Position numbers and translations under genes: made by a program. 64,000 bases of DNA from Bacteroidota bacterium (GTDB taxonomy: Bacteria; Bacteroidota; Bacteroidia; Chitinophagales; LD1), in assembly GCA_016722375.1 (NCBI GenBank), contig JADKJG010000005.1, positions 62,001 through 126,000 on the forward strand. Direction: 5' to 3'. The notes under the pieces were generated by a model, which was not told where the DNA came from, made no database searches, and saw nothing but the letters and a program-made list of their open reading frames with translations. This document shows, piece by piece, positions 29,429 to 36,319 of the stretch. Positions within the stretch are counted from its first letter, which is position 1; every line of letters starts with the position of its first letter.

Positions 29429-29761
29429 TTAAATCAGCCTTGCGGCTTTAAGTAAATGATGTAGCCTTTCATCAGAAAGAGACTCCTGTTCCGATTTATC
29501 GTACAAAGCGACGAGATAAACCGTTTTATGAACGATTTTAACACAGGTGATTATCCGTCCACCTCCACTCTTACCTTGACCTTTGGATTTGATAGCTATT
29601 CTAATCTTAAAACAATCGGCACCAAGAGAAGTGCCTTGCTTAGGAATAGTTTCAAGCCCATTTACAAGCCACTCCAATTCTTTTTTCAGAGAAGGATATT
29701 TCCAATAAAGATTTTTAAACTGTTTTTCGAAAGGCTCGGTAGCAATTATCCTAAACTTCAT
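29429..29761 (-). CDS. RelE/HigB-like toxin
   Basis: 110 residues. The pattern fits the RelE/ParE superfamily: N-terminal FRIIATEPFEKQFKNLYWKYPSLKKEL helices, a central LGADCFKIRIAI strand, then GGGRIITCVKIVHKTVYLVALYDKSEQESLSD with strands and the basic/Tyr positions near the C-terminus. Such toxins cleave mRNA at the ribosome or act on gyrase. The subtype is not resolvable. The antitoxin-like gene precedes it with an 11-bp overlap. Confidence 0.8.
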   Translation of the reverse strand: MKFRIIATEPFEKQFKNLYWKYPSLKKELEWLVNGLETIPKQGTSLGADCFKIRIAIKSKGQGKSGGGRIITCVKIVHKTVYLVALYDKSEQESLSDERLHHLLKAARLI

Positions 29762-29969
29762 CCAACAACTGTCTGGCTGTTTTGAGTTTCTTCTTCCCGG
29801 ACTGATGAAGCGCTACGTCTTGCATGGATTTTTTAACCTCCTGTACAAACTCCTTGTCTGTGTCGCTCCCTTCTTCTGTCTCCACCACCTCTACATAACC
29901 CAATTGGTGAATCAACTCCATGAAAAATGGCAATTTCTTCTTGTTCTTTATTTTTAGGGTTATAGTCAT
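29751..29969 (-). CDS. antitoxin partner of the RelE-like toxin
   Basis: 72 residues, highly charged. A beta-rich N-terminus (TITLKIKNKKKLPFFMELIHQLGYVEVVE) is followed by a helical C-terminus, KEFVQEVKKSMQDVALHQSGKKKLKTARQLLDEV. The last part matches the toxin-neutralising tail of many short antitoxins paired with RelE-like proteins. It overlaps the toxin start by 11 bp, the classic TA arrangement. The assignment rests on size, charge and context. Confidence 0.7.
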   Translation of the reverse strand: MTITLKIKNKKKLPFFMELIHQLGYVEVVETEEGSDTDKEFVQEVKKSMQDVALHQSGKKKLKTARQLLDEV

Positions 29970-30021
29970 TGCACGAAGATATAATAAACCAAATAAATAT
30001 TCGCATCGCGACTCAGCAGAT

Positions 30022-30067
30022 TTCTAAAATAAAGAAACCCCATCCGGCTGCAGCGGGACAGGGTTTC
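30022..30067 (-). terminator. hairpin terminator downstream of the FN3-like gene
   Basis: GAAACCC (30034-30040) pairs with GGGTTTC (30061-30067), with a further CC..GCTGCAGC..GG pairing inside. Read on the − strand it is followed by a T-rich tract (30022-30033). It lies 75 bp beyond the stop of the − strand gene ending at 30142. Confidence 0.65.
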
Positions 30068-30141
30068 TGTTTGTTTCACGCTCGGCGTGAGAAATGATAT
30101 CAAATCATTTTTTTCAGTTGCCTTTCAACGTCAGAAAGGAC

Positions 30142-30753
30142 TTAAGATATTCTGGCGTTCACCGTGCCTACGTCACTCCAGGCTCCGTATTCATCGCGGC
30201 CTACAGCCCCGATGCGGATGAAGTAAACGTCTCCGGGAATCAGTCCGTTCAAATCTGCGTTAGTGCGTATTGCAATGCGCACCAACTGAAACGAATCCGG
30301 AACATTGGTAGTCGAAATCTGCACCTGATAGGCTCCGGCACCTACTACCGAGTTCCAAAGAACCCGAATACTTCCCGGAACACTGCCCGGCTTAATCCGC
30401 AGGTTTAACACCTGACCCACCGGGCCCAGAGGGGCACCGCGATAGACTACATCAAAGCGGCTTGACAAAATGCTTTCCTCATTTCCTCCCGAAGTAGCCT
30501 GTACGTAGGCTGCCAGTTTGCGGATGAGGTTCATCAAATCCATGAGCCGAAGTCGCATGATGGCCATTTCCACCGAGTCGGTACGCGATGCGTTATACGA
30601 TACTTCCAACGCATCTGTAGCAGTGACCACGTCTGCAAGGGTGGGGTCGGGAGTCGGGAAATTCACATTTCCCGTCATAGCCCCTGTTATCAATCTGGAG
30701 CGCTCAATTACTGAAGGCACGCTCAATCCTATAAATCCCATTTTCAATTTCAT
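30142..30753 (-). CDS. protein with a C-terminal fibronectin-III-like domain, function unknown
   Basis: 203 residues, no signal peptide. The first half is helical (MKLKMGFIGLSVPSVIERSRLI..., then SVEMAIMRLRLMDLMNLIRKLAAYVQ). The second half (~115-203) reads as one FN3 domain: PVGQVLNLRIKPGSVPGSIRVLWNSVVGAGAYQVQIST, then LNGLIPGDVYFIRIGAVGRDEYGAWSDVG. Proteins of this layout recur in Bacteroidota without known function. It is preceded by a ~340-nt leader with a good promoter and followed by a terminator, so it is probably monocistronic. Confidence 0.65.
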   Translation of the reverse strand: MKLKMGFIGLSVPSVIERSRLITGAMTGNVNFPTPDPTLADVVTATDALEVSYNASRTDSVEMAIMRLRLMDLMNLIRKLAAYVQATSGGNEESILSSRFDVVYRGAPLGPVGQVLNLRIKPGSVPGSIRVLWNSVVGAGAYQVQISTTNVPDSFQLVRIAIRTNADLNGLIPGDVYFIRIGAVGRDEYGAWSDVGTVNARIS

Positions 30754-31090
30754 ATTTTTTGTGTTTAAAAGGTTAAAAAAACGGTCCTGCTCTCATAAAA
30801 CAGGCTCTTTATTACTACTATTATTAGTGCAACCATCTCCACTTTGCCGGCGCCAGCCGGTAACATTCGGAGGCCTCTGCCATGAACTAAAAACATTTCT
30901 TTGATGAAGACTCGACCCCTTCGGCAAATTCAGGGTCGAGTTTGAATTTACCGATTCTTCATTATATGAAACGCACCTTGTGTTCTGTCATTACCTCTTT
31001 TTATTACCAAGAGGAGGTGGTCTGTTCACCGCCTTTCGGCGGGGTATCTTCTTCGCTCGGAGCCTTGTTATCAGCGTTCTGAACTTAAAG
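30754..31090 (-). other. long structured leader or small RNA upstream of the FN3-like gene
   Basis: About 335 nt separate the predicted transcription start from the FN3-like ATG without any credible coding frame. On the − strand the stretch holds a GC stem closed by a GAAA tetraloop (CCGCC/GGCGG, near 31027-31044) and a 9-bp stem ACTCGACCC/GGGTCGAGT (30910-30918 with 30933-30941). Near its end is a weak CCTG/CAGG hairpin shortly before a run of seven T (about 30775-30805). It could be a 5' UTR with regulation or a separate RNA ending at the T run. Confidence 0.35.
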
Positions 31091-31096
31091 ACGATG

Positions 31097-31126
31097 CAAA
31101 TATAAGCCTAAACATACTAAAATCAA
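31097..31126 (-). promoter_or_regulatory. Bacteroidota-type sigma promoter
   Basis: On the − strand TATATTTG (31104-31097) matches the −7 consensus TAnnTTTG exactly, and a TTG (31126-31124) lies 19 bp upstream as the −33 element. This is the best promoter in the island and points at the leader and the FN3-like gene. Confidence 0.5.
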
Positions 31127-31417
31127 TAGTGCATCGAAAAAATCTTTCAATTTCGAGCATAAAGCCCTGCAAGGCAGGGCAAAAAAAATTATTAACAGGC
31201 CTCAAAAAGGGGTCGAATTTTGACCTATATCTTCTGAAACCCAGAAGGAGTAAGGTATTCGGGTGCTTTTTTCGAGAGGAAATGAAAGGTAAACAAGAAA
31301 CACTCGATATATCTCCTCTCCCTTCAAGAACATTTTTGATTCAGATTGCTGATGGGGGAAAAATTGGGTAAAGATCTGGTGAGTTGAGCTGGGCAATGCC
31401 ATTAAGTTAAGGAAGTG

Positions 31418-31600
31418 CGACCGCGATGCGGTCGTATGTTTATAGCGAACGATATGCTATAAACATACGACTCCAAAGGAGTCGAACGCAATTGCAGATT
31501 GAATAATGGTGTTGACGGGAAGGAGATGGTCAGGGTTTTTTGCATGAAATTCTTCAGCTATAAGCTGAATGCTTGGTAGGGTGTAGGCAGAGCCTACACC
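31418..31600. repeat. cluster of five palindromes (REP-like)
   Basis: Five near-adjacent perfect palindromes: CGACCGC/GCGGTCG (31418-31434), GTCGTATGTTTATAGC with its complement around a 9-nt loop (31431-31471), CGACTCC/GGAGTCG (31468-31484), TTCAGC/GCTGAA (31553-31569) and GGTGTAGGC/GCCTACACC (31580-31600). The first three share bases, so alternative cruciforms are possible. Another hairpin, GCCCTGC/GCAGGGC (31164-31180), lies to the left. The rest of 31127-31690 shows no gene. Confidence 0.7.
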
Positions 31601-31689
31601 TAGGGCTGGACAAATACAACCTCCGCTTCCTTCATCCATTGCATAGAATGACTAAACTCTTCCCCTCTTGAGAGGGGGTGATGGTGTCC

Positions 31690-32562
31690 TTTTCAAAATC
31701 AAAAAGACCGCTGTTGTATTTATTGTCGGCCTCGGTAAAAACCGCCAGCAGGTTTTTGTAGGCATCACCTTTGGCAGATGCTTCTCTCAGTTTGCCATAA
31801 TGCTCTACTGCGGTCTTCGCAAAAGCGAAGAAAAATCAAGCGGTCAATGGTTTGCTGCACCGCAAAATTTAATTGCTCTTCGTTTAGCTTCTGGTTATTT
31901 TTCGCCATGCTGACAGCCAGATATTTGCGCCACTGGTTCAGCGATTCTACAAATTCTTTATCGAGCGGCACCGAGCCGCGCTTTTGCGTATCGCTCTGAA
32001 TGTATTTGTCAAAGCGTCCTTTCACCACTGCTTCGCGGCTGAAGGTGTCGTATAGAAAATCAAACTCGTTGAGATACTCTGTATAATGCAAGTACTTGAT
32101 TCTGCCCACCGCAGCGCTATCATTCAGCGAAGGTTTCTTGCTGCAATCATAAACAGCCAGCTCTTCAAAATTGGTGAGCAGCGAAACAGCCGTTTGTGCG
32201 CTGCGCCCGTAGCGCCGCAACTGGGTAGGACGCTTCTTTGTTGGTTTTGATTTGAACCGCGGGCTTCTTGGCTTCTACAAAAACAATCGTTTGAAACTGC
32301 CCGAAAGTCGAAAGCCATAATCAGGCGCTTTGGTGCTTTTGCCCACTTTCACCTTGTCCTCATAAATCACCTCGCGGTAACTTTCTGCCAGACCTTCTTC
32401 ATTATCTACATCCCAGCCAAGGGCTTTGAAAAACTTGTTGAGAAAGTCCATGCGCAGCTTCGCCTCATCGTAAGAACTGCTTTTGTAAGAGGCAGCCTGT
32501 TCGCTGAACTGTGCTACTAATTTTTCGAGGGTTTTTCTCGCCTGTTCTTTAGAGACGGTCAT
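31690..32562 (-). pseudogene. N-terminal remnant of a type IIG (Eco57I-like) restriction-modification enzyme
   Basis: Translation across three frames gives one continuous N-terminal region of ~290 residues. It reads MTVSKEQARKTLEKLVAQF, then KFFKALGWDVDNEEG, APDYGFRL, IVFVEAKKP (PD-(D/E)XK-like D...EAK), TNFEELAVYDC, TIDRLIFLRFCEDR and NKYNSGLFDF. Frame changes lie near 32295, at GGG 32223-32225 and near 31804-31812. The methyltransferase domain (NPPY) and specificity domain are missing; the sequence ends in unrelated repeat DNA near 31690. It is a dead restriction gene. Confidence 0.75.
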
Positions 32563-32569
32563 GGTCGGA

Positions 32570-32977
32570 CTAAAAAAGCTTTAATTGATTATCGCTCGGC
32601 GGTTGATATTCGGTGGTTGTTTCTTCATCATCAATAGTCGCTTCCTCGCTTTGCTTGGTAAGGCCTTCAAGAATTTTCGTTCTTTTTTCAACCTTTTCCT
32701 CTTGCGCTTCTATTTCGGCAAGCTCTCTTTCTATCTCCGTCATTTCAGCCTGCACCGGTTGTTGCTCATGTTTCAAAACTCGTGCTTCAATCACTTGTCT
32801 TTCCCAGATTTTAAGCAGCTCGATGGCTTCGCCTTGTTTATTTTTTTCAGCAATAATCATCTGCTCCCGAATAATGGCGAGCTTCTTTTCGAGCCTGTAA
32901 TCGGACAAACTTGAAAGGAATGAAATGTTGGACGTTTCGTGGCTTTTCGCTTCGTCTATCCGTAGTAAATAATTCAC
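32570..32977 (-). CDS. coiled-coil protein with a C-terminal QLKLF motif
   Basis: 135 residues from a GTG start. The frame stays open upstream, so the gene may be longer or 5'-truncated. Residues ~25-110 form a charged coiled coil. The protein ends SDNQLKLF, which matches the bacterial sliding-clamp-binding pentamer QL(x)LF exactly at the C-terminus. It stops 7 bp before the restriction remnant starts, so it was probably co-transcribed with it. The family is not recognised. The clamp link is inferred from the motif only. Confidence 0.5.
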   Translation of the reverse strand: MNYLLRIDEAKSHETSNISFLSSLSDYRLEKKLAIIREQMIIAEKNKQGEAIELLKIWERQVIEARVLKHEQQPVQAEMTEIERELAEIEAQEEKVEKRTKILEGLTKQSEEATIDDEETTTEYQPPSDNQLKLF

Positions 32978-33039
32978 AGGTCGAAAATAAACTTTTAGGG
33001 AAGTACCGAAGGTGGGAATCGAACTTTCTAAAAGGTATA

Positions 33040-33073
33040 TTAGACCTCTTCGGAAAATCAGGATTGTTTTAAT
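33040..33073. repeat. solitary end of a MITE of the 52.7-kb family
   Basis: TTAGACCTCTTCGGAAAATC followed by AGGATTGTTTTAAT is nearly identical to the left end of the elements at 52732 and 53391. No matching right end was found nearby, so this is a broken copy or one end of a larger rearranged element. Confidence 0.6.
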
Positions 33074-33162
33074 GAGCTTCCATAGCGCAACCGATAATTT
33101 TCCCGGTTAATTTTGAAAGCTTGTACTCTTCGCTAATCATCGTAATTATTTAATCACTTTAA

Positions 33163-33645
33163 TCATGGTTCAAACTTCCTCGCCACTCTCTGTACCACGC
33201 CGGATTGCTGCCGGGCTATTCGGGTAGATTCCAGTGTCTCGTATTTCTCAGTTAGCTGCTCATCAGTTTGCGGAGCGAGGATTTGTTGAAGGCCGTATTT
33301 GCTAAAAACAAACTTTTCGGCTTCTGCCAATGCCCGGCGGAAACCGGTCATATAATATTGCAGGTTGTTTAGCTCTTCGCTTATGTCCGTATTTTCAGGT
33401 AGCCAGAAATTGACGCGGCATCGCCAGATGCCCAGATGCAAAGAGGGCTTATCAACCACGAAAAGCGAAAAGTCCACAAACACCCGGTCTCGGTACGCCG
33501 ACTGGTGATAGGTACTCTTATATGTAAAGAGCGGCTGCGCAGGGAGCCGATCCGAAGTGCTGTCACAAAATATTTCCTGAATTCGAGTCATCATTAATGT
33601 TTTATTGTATGGAACGAAGATGGCTAAATAATCATTCGCCACCAT
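33163..33645 (-). CDS. hypothetical protein
   Basis: 160 residues, no signal peptide or membrane helix. An ATG at residue 19 (MTRIQEIF) is an alternative start. The sequence is beta-rich in the middle (DRVFVDFSLFVVDKPSLHLGIWRCRVNFWL), then helical (ELNNLQYYMTGFRRALAEAEKFVFSKYG), with a basic C-terminus. Not recognised. It is boxed between a MITE end (33040) and the IS (33713), so it may be cargo or truncated by those insertions. Confidence 0.45.
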   Translation of the reverse strand: MVANDYLAIFVPYNKTLMMTRIQEIFCDSTSDRLPAQPLFTYKSTYHQSAYRDRVFVDFSLFVVDKPSLHLGIWRCRVNFWLPENTDISEELNNLQYYMTGFRRALAEAEKFVFSKYGLQQILAPQTDEQLTEKYETLESTRIARQQSGVVQRVARKFEP

Positions 33646-33712
33646 CCGTGTTTTTTCATCTTTTGAAAAACAATTATAATGAGCATCACCAAAAAAGGCA
33701 AAACGTATATAA

Positions 33713-34668
33713 TAGACCTCTTTCCAAAATCAAATAGGCTTAGTTAGTAAGTTAGCAATAGCCGCGATTAGGTTGAGCCGCAATTTGAACCTTCTTCTTC
33801 TGTTTCGATATTTTTCAGCCAGTATTCTGAATATTTTGAGTTTTCGGATGATATTCTCGATAGCCACCCTGCTGGAGGATATCCGTTGGTTTCTTTGTTT
33901 ATCTGTTTTGGTAAGCGGATTTTTCTTGCTTCTTTTTCTTTGGTATTTCGGTATTGGGATGTGCCTTTTGTAATCCTTGGTATCCGGTATCTACTTCTGC
34001 GGTTATGGTGGGATGGATGGGTGTTTGGCTTTGTTTATACAGCTTGTAATCATGCTTGCGTCCATTTCCCACTTCGGTGCAAACAATCTGTCGGGTATTT
34101 TGGTCTGCTATTATCTGTGATTTTAAGGTGTGTCTTTTCTTTTTACCTGAGTAATAACGCCGCTGTTTTTTTAGGTCGCTCAATAGGGGTTTCCGTCACA
34201 TCTATCCAGACTAGCTCAAACTTATTTTCCGGACAGGTAAGTACCTTTTTTGCCAGGCAAATGAAACCGGGGATCGTTGATGAGCTTATGCTCCGTATCC
34301 ATAATTATTTTACAAACCGCCGATTCACTAATGTCATAGGTAATGCCAATATGGAACATGGTTCGATACTCCCTGTAATACATCAGGAGCATCAAAATCT
34401 TATCCTCTAAACTTAATTTGGAAGCCACTCCACGGCAGGTGCTTTCTTGCTTTTGCATTTGCCTCTTCTAGAGCCTGCACCATCAGATGAAACACCTCTC
34501 AGGTGACTCCTGTACTACGTTTAAACTGTGCCTTTGGCTGTTTTGAATAATTGTCCATCGCATGAAGCAAAGAAATTATCAAACTTCTGTTTTTCCACAA
34601 TTCAATCAACAGAACACATAGTCTAGTGTACTTATTTTTAGAATAAACCCATTTTGGAAAGAAGTCTA
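33713..34668 (-). mobile_element. IS5-superfamily insertion sequence (DDE_Tnp_4 type), degraded
   Basis: The element is 956 bp, bounded by 18-bp terminal inverted repeats TAGACCTCTTTCCAAAAT (33713-33730) and ATTTTGGAAAGAAGTCTA (34651-34668), with one mismatch. A TA at both outer edges could be the target duplication. It contains one broken transposase gene. The TIRs resemble those of the small MITE elements elsewhere in this window. Confidence 0.8.
33730..34558 (-). pseudogene. IS5-like transposase (HTH_Tnp_4 plus DDE_Tnp_4), multiply disrupted
   Basis: The reconstructed protein of ~275 residues starts MDNYSKQPKAQFKRSTGVT, continues SLEDKILMLLMYYREYRTMF and ISESAVCKII (the HTH part), then IDVTETPIERPKK, RRYYSGKKKRHTLKSQII, VDTGYQGL and a basic end with AIANLLTKPI. 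Breaks: a TGA at 34501-34499, a frame change near 34410, one in the A6 run near 34240 and one in the A7 run near 34180. DDE residues are partly visible (IDVTE, D in DTGYQG). It cannot make active transposase as written. Confidence 0.8.
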
Positions 34669-34740
34669 ATGTTTTTGGGCAGCACCTGCTTTCTTCCGCC
34701 AAATTGTCCTCCCCTCTCTCCATTTTTGACCGACCCATTG

Positions 34741-35076
34741 CTATTCGGTACCCATCTCCAGCTATTCGGTCCCTGTTAGCAAGAGATAGGTCCCTGTTCG
34801 TAGCTATTCGGTCCCTGTTAGTAAGAGATAGGTGCCTGTTCGTAGCTACTCGGTCCCTGTTAGCTAAAGACAGGTGCCTGTTAGCTGCTACTCGGTACCT
34901 GTTCGCAAGAGACAGGGACCAGTTCGTAGCTATTCGGTCCCTGTTCGCCAAAGACAGGTGCCTGTTCGCAGCGATTCGGTCCCTGTTAGCCAAAGATAGG
35001 TGCCTGTTAGCTGCTATTCGGTCCCTGTTAGCAAGAGACAGGGACCAGTTCGTAGCTATTCGGTCCCTGTTAGCAT
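34741..35076. repeat. array B: 16 units of 21 bp arranged as a 42-bp higher-order repeat
   Basis: Sixteen consecutive 21-bp units (34741-35076) alternate between type 1 (CTATTCGGTCCCTGTTAGCAA-like, quoted in part) and type 2 (GAGATAGGTGCCTGTTCGTAG-like). All share GGTnCCTGTT, giving a 42-bp super-period. Two type-2 units (34909 and 35035) carry an identical variant, CAGGGACCAGTTCG, showing duplication of larger blocks. The stretch is open in several frames on both strands, but this follows from the period and is not evidence of a protein. It lies between the IS and the unknown/RNase gene pair. Confidence 0.88.
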
Positions 35077-35190
35077 AAAACAAGTACTTATGCGTTAGAG
35101 AAATTGTTGGTTTTTAAGTTTCGCGGAAGAGCGTTTAATTTGCTCTTATATATAAAGACGGTTGAAACGTTCGTTTGAAAAATCAGATTT

Positions 35191-36294
35191 ATGTTAATAT
35201 TCTCATGCATCAATTTCACACATTCTAAAATACACCCGCTTTTCGACGGGCAGATTATCCGGACCAGCTATTTGGTTGGCGATGCAGCCCTAGTGGCCGG
35301 CAGCAGCGTGATGGGTGTGGACGCTGAACAAGGGTGGAGTAATCCATCGGGACAGTTTAAGAAGGCGATGATTATGGACTTTGCCCGCCATGAGCCCAAT
35401 CCGCGGTTTCTGAAAGATGTAGAAATCTACTATGAAGCGCGGAATAAAATGCGCCATAAAGTGAAACACGAAACAAAGGAGATGATTGTGGCTCGCAAAA
35501 AGGTGGAGCATGCCATGGACGTTCTATATGAAGAAGCCGTGAAGAGATTCAAAGAAAGTTTCGCTCGCGCGGGATATTTGGGACTGATGCCTCTGGTGGA
35601 GGCCAACGAGATTATTCTACACGGCTCCTCTGTCGAAATGCCGGAGTCCATCGAGCGTGATGCCAAAGCATATAGCGAAAATCTGCGCGATTATTGGACC
35701 GACAAAACTGATGGCTATGCGTTCACTCTCCCTTTTTGGGATTATGTGTCCGAAGCTAATATAGTGGTGAGCGATATTGATGAGGCAGACGAAAACGCCG
35801 AGGTGCTGACCTTTCGGCTGCCTGATTTGCCCGCCTTGACTGCGTTTACGGCTGCCGAATTGAAATCTATTAAACAAGATTTATTTCCGCATCCCGAAAT
35901 GAGGAAAGCGATAGAGGACTGGCACCACATTTTGATGAAGGAAGACTTTGGTCCCGAAAATTTTGATGCTTATCGAAACTATTTCTCTACCCATTTGCTG
36001 GATTATGTGCAAGAGGCAGAGAAAAAAGCAGCAGAGAATATGTTGCTGAATAGAGTGCGGGCCCAGTTGAATCAAAAGAGCCGCACCGAAAATTTTCTAT
36101 CCATCTGTCCGGCAGAGATTGTTTGGGATTATCTGGAGTGGTGTGGAATGATTCCCAAAGAATCTGTCGAGGCTTTTAAGAAGAATATGCCCGAAAACTG
36201 TACTGGCGAAAAAGCGGTGCTGATATTGGTCAACAAACCGGAGTTGCTCAAACCGGAGGAAGAAATGTATGATAAACAATCGCTGGAGTTGTAA
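35191..36294 (+). CDS. unknown 367-residue protein paired with a Zc3h12a-like RNase
   Basis: No family recognised. The N-terminal ~60 residues are mixed (GQIIRTSYLVGDAALVAGSSVMG). The rest is mostly charged helix with a beta segment near 165-195, NIVVSDIDEADENAEVLTFRLPDLP. There is no signal peptide or membrane helix, so it is probably cytoplasmic. It starts 115 bp after repeat array B and ends 25 bp before the RNase gene, strongly suggesting co-transcription. A helper, regulator or neutraliser of the nuclease is a possible role, purely from context. Confidence 0.6.
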   Translation: MLIFSCINFTHSKIHPLFDGQIIRTSYLVGDAALVAGSSVMGVDAEQGWSNPSGQFKKAMIMDFARHEPNPRFLKDVEIYYEARNKMRHKVKHETKEMIVARKKVEHAMDVLYEEAVKRFKESFARAGYLGLMPLVEANEIILHGSSVEMPESIERDAKAYSENLRDYWTDKTDGYAFTLPFWDYVSEANIVVSDIDEADENAEVLTFRLPDLPALTAFTAAELKSIKQDLFPHPEMRKAIEDWHHILMKEDFGPENFDAYRNYFSTHLLDYVQEAEKKAAENMLLNRVRAQLNQKSRTENFLSICPAEIVWDYLEWCGMIPKESVEAFKKNMPENCTGEKAVLILVNKPELLKPEEEMYDKQSLEL

Positions 36295-36319
36295 CTTTAT
36301 TCATTTAAAAACATAGCCG

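Noticed and set aside
30960..31090. Small peptide ending in PPKGGEQTTSSW on the − strand
   Set aside because: It resembles a ribosomal-peptide precursor tail, but a stop lies two codons before the recognisable part and there is no start codon or maturation gene.
30754..31090. 6S RNA, tmRNA, RNase P or SRP RNA
   Set aside because: The hallmarks I could check (the closing stem and bubble of 6S, the tmRNA T-loop, the RNase P core, the SRP tetraloop helix) are absent.
34170..34190. Programmed frameshift in the IS transposase at the A7 run
   Set aside because: The needed shift is +1 (or −2), not the −1 typical of IS elements, and the gene carries other lesions including a TGA.
34499..35083. A 194-residue protein on the − strand over array B, and similar frames over arrays A and C
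   Set aside because: The frames stay open on both strands because the unit is a multiple of three. The array B frame also runs into the IS end and transposase start. No ribosome site or codon bias.
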